Positions 1 through 6,213 of a stretch of DNA of 7,503 nt are shown piece by piece. Where the stretch lies: contig SKIC01000095.1 of assembly GCA_007116685.1 (NCBI GenBank), positions 1-7,503 on the forward strand, in the 5' to 3' direction. The DNA is from Balneolales bacterium (lineage in GTDB: Bacteria; Bacteroidota; Rhodothermia; Balneolales; Natronogracilivirgulaceae). Each line of letters opens with the position of its first letter. The stretch's first letter is position 1. The notes below the pieces were generated by a model. It did not search any database. It saw nothing but the letters and a program-made list of their open reading frames with translations, and had not been told where the DNA came from. A program made the translations under genes and the position numbers.

Positions 1-875
1 AGATTGCCAATATTACCTCTCAGTCGCTTTTTCTTGAAGACAGCTCCAACTTAAATCCATCGCACTGGAAAATTATAGCAGAAACCATCAAGGAAAATTA
101 TGAGACTTATGATGGCTTCGTAATTTTACACGGCACCGACACTATGGCATATACGGCTACAGCTCTGTCTTTTGCTCTAGAAAACTTGAGCAAGCCCGTC
201 ATATTAACCGGCAGTCAAGTTCCAATGTCAAATATTCGCACAGATGCTATTAGAAATGTAATCAATGCCGTAGAAATGGCTACAATGCCTATTTATGATG
301 TCGCCATTTGCTTTAACGAAAGGCTTTATCAAGGAAATAGAAGCACAAAAATAAGTATTGATGACTTTGATGCCTTTGCCACACCTAATGCGTCACCTAT
401 TGCTGAAATGGGAGTTTCTATTAACCTAAAAAAGAAATATGAACTCCCTTCAGGTCAATTTGATATTAACCCTTATTTTGATAACAGCCTCGTGCTAGTA
501 ACCTTATTCCCCGGATTACATCCTGAGTTCTTACCCGATTCCTCCAATCCAAAACTTCGCGCAGTAATTATTGAGGCCTTCGGATCAGGCAATTTCCCCG
601 TAAGAGGAGAGCACAGCATTCTACCCTATTTGAGGCATTGCAGAGATCATAATGTGGCTGTAGTAGTTTCTTCTCAGGCAGTTTATGACGCTGTAAACCT
701 TAGTAAATATGAGGGTGGCAGAAAAGCACTCGAAACCGGCGTTGTTAGTGCCGGAGATATGACTAAAGAAGCATGCACCGTAAAAATGATGTATCTTCTT
801 GCAAAATATTCTGATTGCTCAGATGTGCTTGATGCATTCAGAAAAAATCTTCGTGGAGAATTAACCCAGCCTTAA
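1..875 (+). CDS. ansA: L-asparaginase, cytoplasmic type I (AnsA-like), 5' end cut by window edge
   Basis: Hydrolyses L-asparagine to aspartate and ammonia, probably in the cytoplasm since the closest match I recognise is the type I enzyme of E. coli. The reading frame is open from base 3 to the stop at 873-875, giving 290 residues. The ATG at 144 is internal: it lies inside the conserved HGTDTMAYTA motif, whose Thr (135-137) and Asp (138-140) are the second catalytic Thr and its Asp partner. The catalytic Lys is in GNRSTK (codon 348-350). TGSQVPM, FDAFATPN, a GSGNFP loop and the late GDMTKEA motif are also typical. Aligning to E. coli AnsA by motif suggests about 46 residues are missing upstream, including the first nucleophilic Thr, for a total near the usual 335-340. 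The exonuclease gene follows after 10 bases, so the two are probably co-transcribed. A GatD-type amidotransferase subunit is a less likely alternative that the missing N-terminus would exclude. Confidence 0.93.
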   Translation, partial: IANITSQSLFLEDSSNLNPSHWKIIAETIKENYETYDGFVILHGTDTMAYTATALSFALENLSKPVILTGSQVPMSNIRTDAIRNVINAVEMATMPIYDVAICFNERLYQGNRSTKISIDDFDAFATPNASPIAEMGVSINLKKKYELPSGQFDINPYFDNSLVLVTLFPGLHPEFLPDSSNPKLRAVIIEAFGSGNFPVRGEHSILPYLRHCRDHNVAVVVSSQAVYDAVNLSKYEGGRKALETGVVSAGDMTKEACTVKMMYLLAKYSDCSDVLDAFRKNLRGELTQP

Positions 876-885
876 TCTTTTTAAC

Positions 886-1593
886 ATGTTTTTTGTATTT
901 GATATTGAGTCCATTCCTGATTTTAAATTTATCCGCAGTCTACTCGAAAATCCGGCCGAAGACGACGACGATTTACTTATTCAGGCTTCTGAGGAATTAG
1001 CTCGTAATTCTTCGGGATTTTTACCTCCTATGTATCATCAAATGGTATCATGGGTGGGCTTGTGGATTAGTAATACCGGAGAACCAAAACAAAAACTCAG
1101 CTGGACAGGCGCTGATGAAAAACAGGGTTTGTTATCATTAATCGACGCATTACAAACGTATAAAGATTTTGGTTTGATTCATCATAACGGTCGCGGATTT
1201 GATTTACCCTTGATTTTATATCGTGCAATGAAGCACCATTTGCAATTACCCCATCGTCTAAATAAATATGAAATCAGATATCGCTTTAGCAAAGAGAATA
1301 TAGATTTGATTGATGAATTTTCTAATTACGGTGCCTCATCCTGGCCAAAATTAAATCATGTTTCATCTCTGGTTGGAATTCCGGTAAAACAAACCGGTCA
1401 TGGAAACGAAGTACTAAAAATGTTTCGGGAAAATGAGCTAGAGAAAATTGAGCGCTATTGCTATGAAGATGTAGTTGGAACCTATTTGGTTTGGCTGCAT
1501 TACAGATACACTATTGGGGAGATGGATAGTGCTTTATTTGAAAATCTAAAGACAAGAGCAATGCAAAAACTGAAGGATATTCAGGATCTTTAG
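886..1593 (+). CDS. Stand-alone 3'-5' exonuclease, PolB-exonuclease-related (DnaQ-like fold)
   Basis: Predicted metal-dependent 3'-5' exonuclease consisting only of the proofreading-like domain, with no polymerase attached. All three Exo motifs are visible in the 235 residues. Exo I is FDIES with acidic residues D6 and E8. Exo II is HHNGRGFDLP, with N101 and D106. Exo III is YCYEDVVGTYLVW, with Y191 and D195. The NIDLIDEFSNYGA segment (about 139-150) and the GIPVKQTGHG segment (164-173) are characteristic of the family of predicted exonucleases related to the PolB exonuclease domain (the Pfam DNA_pol_B_exo2 type). Length is about normal for a single-domain member, and no catalytic residue appears to be lost. 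The ATG at 886 starts directly at the first beta strand and is preceded by a T-rich stretch with no Shine-Dalgarno sequence. Its biological substrate is not known from sequence; a DNA repair or nucleic-acid processing role is inference. Confidence 0.88.
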   Translation: MFFVFDIESIPDFKFIRSLLENPAEDDDDLLIQASEELARNSSGFLPPMYHQMVSWVGLWISNTGEPKQKLSWTGADEKQGLLSLIDALQTYKDFGLIHHNGRGFDLPLILYRAMKHHLQLPHRLNKYEIRYRFSKENIDLIDEFSNYGASSWPKLNHVSSLVGIPVKQTGHGNEVLKMFRENELEKIERYCYEDVVGTYLVWLHYRYTIGEMDSALFENLKTRAMQKLKDIQDL

Positions 1594-1611
1594 CAGAAAG
1601 TTAAGACAGGA

Positions 1612-2241
1612 TTAAAGCTTCCTCAAAACTTCAGCATCGTCGGTTTGGTCCATCTCAGCATCAAAGTTTTTGATAAAGTATTCTACTAGAATGGATGGGC
1701 GTTGATTAACGGCACCTAATCTTATTGAGATAACGATATCTTCCTCTTCCCAAAAAGCAAAATGCTCTAAATGACCTCGTGAAACAGCTGTTAACCATCG
1801 ATTAGGCTGATTTTTGAATGAGTGATCAGCCCAATTCATAAGATCAATTTTGGGAGAACCATATTTTTGAGATAAAAGGCTTTTCAACCAGTTATATCTC
1901 TCAATGTAATTTGAGTATTCACCAAGATTTTGAGTGGTAAGGTAAGTCCCTTTAATATGATGACCTCTCCAGAAAAAATATGTAATGTCGACCTCTAGGT
2001 CACCTAACCTATTACGCAAGCGAAGGAAATCTTGACCGGTTTCTATTCTCTGACTGTCATCATTTCGCAAAACATAATCTTTTGAAGCTCCCCACGGAAT
2101 AGACCTGAATGTTGGCAAATTATCAAATCTGCTAAAATCGAAATTTGTTTGACCACCTGGGTTGTTGCTCTGCGCATCTACAGCCCCGGTAACAAATACA
2201 ATTACAATGAGAAAGCAAATGACATGTTTAATTGCCCGCAT
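1612..2241 (-). CDS. Small secreted protein of unknown function
   Basis: I do not recognise a named family. The 209 residues begin with a clear signal peptide: basic MRAIKH, a hydrophobic core at about 7-20, and a likely signal peptidase I site after VDA (residue 23), before QSNN. There is no lipobox cysteine at the cleavage site, so a soluble periplasmic or surface protein is more likely than a lipoprotein. The mature part has no further membrane segment. It is rich in aromatic residues and alternates short beta-like stretches. Recognisable signatures are RSIPWGASKDYV (46-57), an ITYFFWRG strand (86-93), NWLKSLLSQKYGSPK (117-131) and ISIRLGAVNQ (171-180). The IPWG-S-x-x-x-V plus KYG-x-P layout occurs in many uncharacterised secreted bacterial proteins. 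The acidic tail ends in DDAEVLRKL. The gene lies 200 bases downstream of glgC on the same strand and converges with the exonuclease. No function can be assigned. Confidence 0.8.
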   Translation of the reverse strand: MRAIKHVICFLIVIVFVTGAVDAQSNNPGGQTNFDFSRFDNLPTFRSIPWGASKDYVLRNDDSQRIETGQDFLRLRNRLGDLEVDITYFFWRGHHIKGTYLTTQNLGEYSNYIERYNWLKSLLSQKYGSPKIDLMNWADHSFKNQPNRWLTAVSRGHLEHFAFWEEEDIVISIRLGAVNQRPSILVEYFIKNFDAEMDQTDDAEVLRKL

Positions 2242-2441
2242 TAAGTGATTAAGTGATTATGTGTGTTCTGACCGGTATTTTTGATAACCGATAATTAATT
2301 CAATACGTTAGTTAATTAAGTGTAAATACGCAAACTTCAGATTACGTTTACCTAAAAAACGAGTAAGATTAAAAGTATTTGAAAATTTTTCCTTTACCAA
2401 TAAACAAATTACAAGTTTTTAATAAAAAACCCTCAAAACTT
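2242..2441. other. AT-rich intergenic spacer between glgC and the secreted-protein gene
   Basis: Two hundred strongly AT-rich bases with no convincing gene. It holds the octamer repeat at its left end and a small imperfect hairpin (CGGTAT at 2273-2278, ATAACCG at 2284-2290, five-base loop, one bulge), which would lie in the leader of the secreted-protein gene. An AT-only inverted pair (AAGTTTT 2413-2419 and AAAACTT 2435-2441) lies just after the glgC stop. None of these is a clear terminator. The length of the spacer suggests that the secreted-protein gene has its own promoter, but I could not find a convincing one. Confidence 0.5.
2243..2258. repeat. Two tandem copies of an 8-base repeat (aagtgatt)
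   Basis: The octamer aagtgatt occurs twice back to back at 2243-2250 and 2251-2258, and a near-copy fragment continues as atgtg. On the minus strand this reads as aatcactt twice, one base away from the ATG of the secreted-protein gene, so the repeat occupies its translation initiation region. It may be chance, a slippage-prone tract, or one copy of a genome-wide spacer repeat. Confidence 0.6.
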
Positions 2442-3713
2442 TTAAATAACCGTTCCATCATTAATTACACTACCCTTTGGTACAATTACTATGCCATCTA
2501 CAACACAATATTGACCAAAGTCTCCGTCTTGCAAATGAGAGCCACCAGTAATTCTTACATCATTGCCAATTCTACAGTTTTTATCAATTATAGCCTGCTC
2601 AATATAACAACGACGTCCAATGCCAACAGGTGGTTTATCGGCACCGTTAGCTAGTTCTTCAAAAGATGGATAAAAATCATTACCCATAATAATTGAATTT
2701 CGAATAGTGGTTCCTTTTCCAATTCTGGACCTGATACCAACCAATGTGTGCTCAATTCTACTTGCTTCAATAATACAACCCTCAGATACTATTGTTTTTT
2801 CCAAGGTTGTACCAGATAACTTTGAAGCTGGCAATAAACGTGGTCTGGTGAAAATATTTTTTCGCTCATCATATAAATCAAAATTTGGCAACTCATCGGT
2901 TAATTCCAGATTTGCATCAAAAAATGATTTAATAGTCCCAATATCAGTCCAATAACCTGTATAATTATAACTAGTTACGGTGAGATTCTGCTCAATGGCT
3001 TTCGGGATGATTTCTTTGCCAAAATCAGTAGCCTCGGCATGTTGTTCCAATAGAGAAAACATCGTCTCGCGATTGAAGATATAAATACCCATTGAGGCCA
3101 TATATTCTTTACCGGCTTTCTTTAAATCCTTACCTACCTCCGATTTCCACTCAGATAAGACTTCTTTTTCCGGTTTTTCGATAAAACTCTCAATAGCACC
3201 ATTTTTATTCGATTTAAGAATTCCAAAGCCGGTAGCATCATCAGCATTTACTGGAATGGTGGCAATAGTTATATCTGAATTATTTTCCAGATGCTTGTCC
3301 AGCATTTCCCTAAAATCCATTTGATAGAGCTGATCGCCGGAGAGAATTAGAATGTATTCACAGTCGGTATTTTCAAGGTGATGATAGGTTTGGCGCACAG
3401 CATCTGCGGTTCCCTGATACCAGTGCGTCGAACTTGGTGTCTGCTCAGCGGCAAGAATGTCTACAAAGCCACGACTGAATAAATCAAAGTGGTAAGTGTT
3501 TTTGATATGCCTGTTCAATGAGGCTGAATTGAATTGAGTCAACACATAAATTTGTCGCACTCCCGAATGCAGACAATTTGAAATTGGAATATCAACCAAG
3601 CGATATTTACCACCAATTGGAACTGCAGGCTTAGATCTTTTTCTAGTAAGAGGATCCAATCGGGTTCCTCTGCCACCACCAAGAATCATCGAAACAACGC
3701 TATCAATCTTCAT
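2442..3713 (-). CDS. glgC: Glucose-1-phosphate adenylyltransferase (ADP-glucose pyrophosphorylase)
   Basis: Makes ADP-glucose and pyrophosphate from ATP and glucose-1-phosphate, the regulated first step of glycogen synthesis in the cytoplasm. The 423 residues show an N-terminal nucleotidyltransferase domain followed by a left-handed beta-helix domain. In the first are LGGGRGTRLDPLT (11-23, nucleotide loop), KPAVPIGGKYRLVDIPISNC (28-47), YQGTADAV (99-106), the metal-binding SGD (125-127), FIEKP (177-181), FGKEIIP (231-237) and YWTDIGTIKSF (254-264). The second covers about 300-423. The C-terminal region resembles cyanobacterial and plant enzymes more than E. coli GlgC: GIRSRIGKG, VGIGRRC, AIIDKNCRIG (374-383) and the ending IVPKGSVINDGTVI. 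K378 and K413 align by motif with the two lysines that bind the activator 3-phosphoglycerate in Anabaena, K382 and K419. Its ATG overlaps the glgA stop in an ATGA junction and has no Shine-Dalgarno sequence, so translation is probably coupled to glgA. Confidence 0.96.
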   Translation of the reverse strand: MKIDSVVSMILGGGRGTRLDPLTRKRSKPAVPIGGKYRLVDIPISNCLHSGVRQIYVLTQFNSASLNRHIKNTYHFDLFSRGFVDILAAEQTPSSTHWYQGTADAVRQTYHHLENTDCEYILILSGDQLYQMDFREMLDKHLENNSDITIATIPVNADDATGFGILKSNKNGAIESFIEKPEKEVLSEWKSEVGKDLKKAGKEYMASMGIYIFNRETMFSLLEQHAEATDFGKEIIPKAIEQNLTVTSYNYTGYWTDIGTIKSFFDANLELTDELPNFDLYDERKNIFTRPRLLPASKLSGTTLEKTIVSEGCIIEASRIEHTLVGIRSRIGKGTTIRNSIIMGNDFYPSFEELANGADKPPVGIGRRCYIEQAIIDKNCRIGNDVRITGGSHLQDGDFGQYCVVDGIVIVPKGSVINDGTVI

Positions 3714-5149
3714 TTTGAAATAAGTTTTTTGTAGAGATTTATGTATTTATCCGTAGACGCTTCCCAAGAGAAATCTAAAGAAAAGGCTCTTGATTGCAAA
3801 TCCTTCAATGCTTTTTTATTAAAAAATAATTCCAATGCACGATGCAAAGCATGCTCTGCATCCTCAAGCGAAAAGTTTTGAAAGGTAATACCATAGCCAT
3901 TGGCATCACCCATATCGACTACACTATCTTTCAAACCACCTGTTTTTCTGACGATTGGAATAGTACCATATTTCAATGCATACATCTGATTCAATCCACA
4001 AGGCTCCACACGGGAAGGCATCAATAGAAAATCAGCAGCAGCATACATCTGATGAGCAAGGCCTTCATTAAAATCTAATCTGGCATCAAAATAACTTAGA
4101 TATTGCGTATTCATGCTATTAAAACGCTCATGTAGATATGGATCACCAGTCCCCAAAATCATGAAGTTTGCTCGATTTCCTGTATCCAGGAATTTTCCGA
4201 TTAAATCAGGAAGCAAATCTGCCCCCTTTTCTTTTGCAAGCCTACCTATATATATAAACAAAGGTAATTTAGGATCAAACCCCGCTTTTCTGCTTAAGGC
4301 TTGTTTATTAGCATATTTACCATCATACAAATTGGAAGCATCGTAATTTTTTGTAAGATAAGTATCTGTTTCCGGATTCCAGACTTCGGTATCAATTCCA
4401 TTAAGAATTCCTTTCGATTTAACCATTTCATGAGAAATCAGAGATTCTAAACCATTACTATCTTCTATCAACTCGTACATATATGTCTGCGAAACCGTTG
4501 ATAGTTTCCAACAAGAGCGTATACCCGCCGATAGTGCATTTATCTTACCTTGCCAAAAAAGGAAGCCAATTTTCTCATCATAAAACTTAGGTAGCTTCCC
4601 TAATTTATCCTCAAAATACCAGCCGTGATATTGTCCATTATGTATTGTCAGCACACTTGGTATACCGGCAAACTCATGAAATTGAGGACTACTGTGCATC
4701 AATAATGGAATAAATGCGGTGTGATGATCATGGCAGTGAATAACATCAGGTTTTACCGCCCACGATTTCAACCAATCCAAAACAGCAACCTGAAAAGTGG
4801 TGTAGCGCTCAAACTCATCCCAATAACCATAACCGCTTCCTGGATCTGTATAAACACCCGGGCGATACCAGTATTCCGGTATATCAACCATATAGAGAGG
4901 AAATCCAAGTGTATCATTTTTCTCTTTAATGATGCTGTATTGAAATCTCAAATTTCCTGAATTTGCCACCCCTTTGTGGACTTCCTCAAATTCATGCTCA
5001 TGAACCCACTTTCTATCATACTTCGGCATAACTACCGATGCCTGACAATTCTGTCGATTTAAGTAAATGGGAAGCGAACCAACCACATCTGCTAATCCAC
5101 CGGCTTTGGCTACCGGGTAGCACTCTACGCTAACATGTAGTACATTCAT
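3710..5149 (-). CDS. glgA: Glycogen synthase, ADP-glucose dependent (GT5)
   Basis: Transfers glucose from ADP-glucose to the non-reducing end of an alpha-1,4-glucan. The 479 residues match the usual bacterial length and show the two Rossmann-like halves of GT-B enzymes. The N-terminal GT5 half has KAGGLADVVGSLP (15-27; the KxGGL motif binds ADP-glucose), HCHDHHTA (138-145) and LTIHNGQYHG (167-176). The C-terminal half has YIGRLAKEKG (300-309, with R303 and K308 matching the phosphate-binding Arg and Lys), ILGTGDP (331-337) and PSRVEPCGLNQMYALKYGTIPIVRKTGGL (378-406), where E382 is the conserved catalytic-site Glu. All key residues are present. The ATG at 5149 sits directly before the first beta strand. 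Its leader is A-rich without a Shine-Dalgarno sequence. It is the first gene of the glgA-glgC pair; GlgC supplies its substrate. The specificity for ADP-glucose rather than UDP-glucose is inferred from the GT5 family and the neighbour. Confidence 0.96.
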   Translation of the reverse strand: MNVLHVSVECYPVAKAGGLADVVGSLPIYLNRQNCQASVVMPKYDRKWVHEHEFEEVHKGVANSGNLRFQYSIIKEKNDTLGFPLYMVDIPEYWYRPGVYTDPGSGYGYWDEFERYTTFQVAVLDWLKSWAVKPDVIHCHDHHTAFIPLLMHSSPQFHEFAGIPSVLTIHNGQYHGWYFEDKLGKLPKFYDEKIGFLFWQGKINALSAGIRSCWKLSTVSQTYMYELIEDSNGLESLISHEMVKSKGILNGIDTEVWNPETDTYLTKNYDASNLYDGKYANKQALSRKAGFDPKLPLFIYIGRLAKEKGADLLPDLIGKFLDTGNRANFMILGTGDPYLHERFNSMNTQYLSYFDARLDFNEGLAHQMYAAADFLLMPSRVEPCGLNQMYALKYGTIPIVRKTGGLKDSVVDMGDANGYGITFQNFSLEDAEHALHRALELFFNKKALKDLQSRAFSLDFSWEASTDKYINLYKKLISK

Positions 5150-5209
5150 AAAACGATGCTATCTTTAGAATTTTTTTTAGGCTATCATTTACGATTGTGC
5201 CTTTTGAAA

Positions 5210-5243
5210 CAAAATATTTAGTGTAGCGTACCCGCTCACCAAA
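5210..5243 (-). promoter_or_regulatory. Possible Bacteroidota-type promoter for glgA-glgC
   Basis: On the minus strand, TTTG (5243-5240) is followed after 19 bases by TAAATATTTTG (5220-5210). This resembles the -33 TTTG and -7 TAnnTTTG elements used by Bacteroidota in spacing, but the -7 element is imperfect: TA is followed by a TTTG that is displaced by three bases. It would give a leader of roughly 50-60 bases before the glgA ATG. I found no better candidate for glgA and none for the divergent ABC operon in the 149-base spacer 5150-5298. Confidence 0.25.
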
Positions 5244-5298
5244 CTAAAGAGGGTTATAAAAACCGTCTTCCGATAAAGTAATCATAATTAAAACAAAC

Positions 5299-6213
5299 AT
5301 GAGTGTGATTTCAATAAAAGAAATTTCCAAGCAATATGGCGATTTTAAAGCTGTTGACTCTATATCATTTGAAGTACCTAAGGGTAAGATTTACGGTATT
5401 TTAGGTCCAAACGGAGCAGGTAAAACAACTACTATCCGAATGATAAACAACATTATTATTCCCGATTTTGGACAAATTACCATCAATGGAGAACAGGTTT
5501 CTCCAAAAACTCAAGAGTGGATTGGTTACATGCCGGAAGAGAGAGGCCTCTACAAAAAGATGAAAGTCCTGGAACAGTTACTTTATCTAACCCAATTGAA
5601 GGGTATGGAAAAATCTGATGCCAAGCGTTCAATCAAAATGTGGCTGGAGAGATTTGAAGCATCAGATTGGCTACAAAAAGAAATTGGAGAACTCTCAAAG
5701 GGACAGCAACAAAAAATCCAATTCATTGCTACAATCGCTCACGATCCTGATATCTACATTTTTGATGAGCCATTCAGTGGTTTGGATCCTATCAATAGTG
5801 AGATTTTAAAAGAGGTAATCCTTGAGCTAAAAAAAAGTGGCAAAACCATTCTTTTTGCCACACACAGAATGGAGCAAGTTGAACAAATGTGTGATGAGAT
5901 CTGCCTGTTCAATAAGGGACGCGTGATTCTGGAAGGCGATTTATTGGAAATAAAGAAACGATTTGGCAATAACACCATAGAAATGGGATTCCGGGGAGAT
6001 TCCAGTTTCCTTGAGAATCTGAATCACGTTAGAATTAATAATAGATCCGCAAACTTTGCTGAAATCCGTTTACTGGAAGGCGCTGATAGTCAGGCAATTT
6101 TAAAAACAGCTTTAAATCACGTTGAAATTGATAAGTTTGAACTCGTTTACCCAACGCTTAATGAAATATTCATCAGTTCGGTAAAGAAATATAATGAGGA
6201 GGTTACAGCATGA
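5299..6213 (+). CDS. ABC transporter ATP-binding protein, NatA-type exporter
   Basis: ATPase subunit of an ABC exporter, expected on the cytoplasmic face of the inner membrane together with the permease encoded next. In 304 residues: Walker A GPNGAGKT (36-43), a Q-loop region reading YMPEERGLYKKM (77-88), signature LSKGQQQKI (132-140), Walker B with IYIFDEP (152-158; catalytic E157), D-loop SGLDP (160-164) and switch histidine H189 in ATHRME. The Q-loop position carries Glu (MPEE), a substitution I know from NatA-like ATPases, so it is probably a subfamily trait and not damage. The last 80 or so residues form the small extra domain typical of NatA-like proteins, ending in YPTLNEIFISSV (284-295). 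The start at 5299 follows aattaaaacaaac, with no Shine-Dalgarno sequence. NatA homologues export sodium in Bacillus, but others carry drugs or peptides, so the cargo is undetermined. Confidence 0.93.
   Translation: MSVISIKEISKQYGDFKAVDSISFEVPKGKIYGILGPNGAGKTTTIRMINNIIIPDFGQITINGEQVSPKTQEWIGYMPEERGLYKKMKVLEQLLYLTQLKGMEKSDAKRSIKMWLERFEASDWLQKEIGELSKGQQQKIQFIATIAHDPDIYIFDEPFSGLDPINSEILKEVILELKKSGKTILFATHRMEQVEQMCDEICLFNKGRVILEGDLLEIKKRFGNNTIEMGFRGDSSFLENLNHVRINNRSANFAEIRLLEGADSQAILKTALNHVEIDKFELVYPTLNEIFISSVKKYNEEVTA
6197..6203 (+). promoter_or_regulatory. Strong ribosome binding site (AGGAGGT) for the ABC permease
   Basis: AGGAGGT lies inside the last codons of the ATPase gene, with six bases between it and the permease ATG at 6210. 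It is a near-perfect Shine-Dalgarno sequence. The five other gene starts in the window have no recognisable one, so this site stands out. It supports the start at 6210 and suggests that the permease can recruit ribosomes in addition to any re-initiation at the ATGA overlap. Confidence 0.6.

Noticed and set aside
144..875. ATG at 144 as the start of the asparaginase gene
   Set aside because: The frame is open upstream to the window edge and codes for conserved asparaginase sequence (FVILHGTD) immediately before this Met, so the Met is internal.
2413..2441. Terminator after glgC (AAGTTTT / AAAACTT inverted pair)
   Set aside because: The stem is seven nearly all A-T pairs with a 15-base loop and no U-tract follows on the minus strand, so it is unlikely to end transcription.
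2379..2654. Plus-strand open frame of 91 codons over the glgC 3' end
   Set aside because: Most of it is antisense to conserved glgC beta-helix sequence; composition is Asn/Ile/Thr-rich as expected for AT-rich noise, and there is no domain or initiation signal.
3842..4346. Plus-strand open frames opposite glgA (also around 4721-4960)
   Set aside because: They are antisense to conserved GlgA motifs and show no protein features of their own.
5150..5298. Riboswitch or small RNA in the glgA/ABC divergent spacer
   Set aside because: No stable stem-loop set or known aptamer motif could be seen; the spacer is AT-rich and of ordinary length for two divergent promoters.
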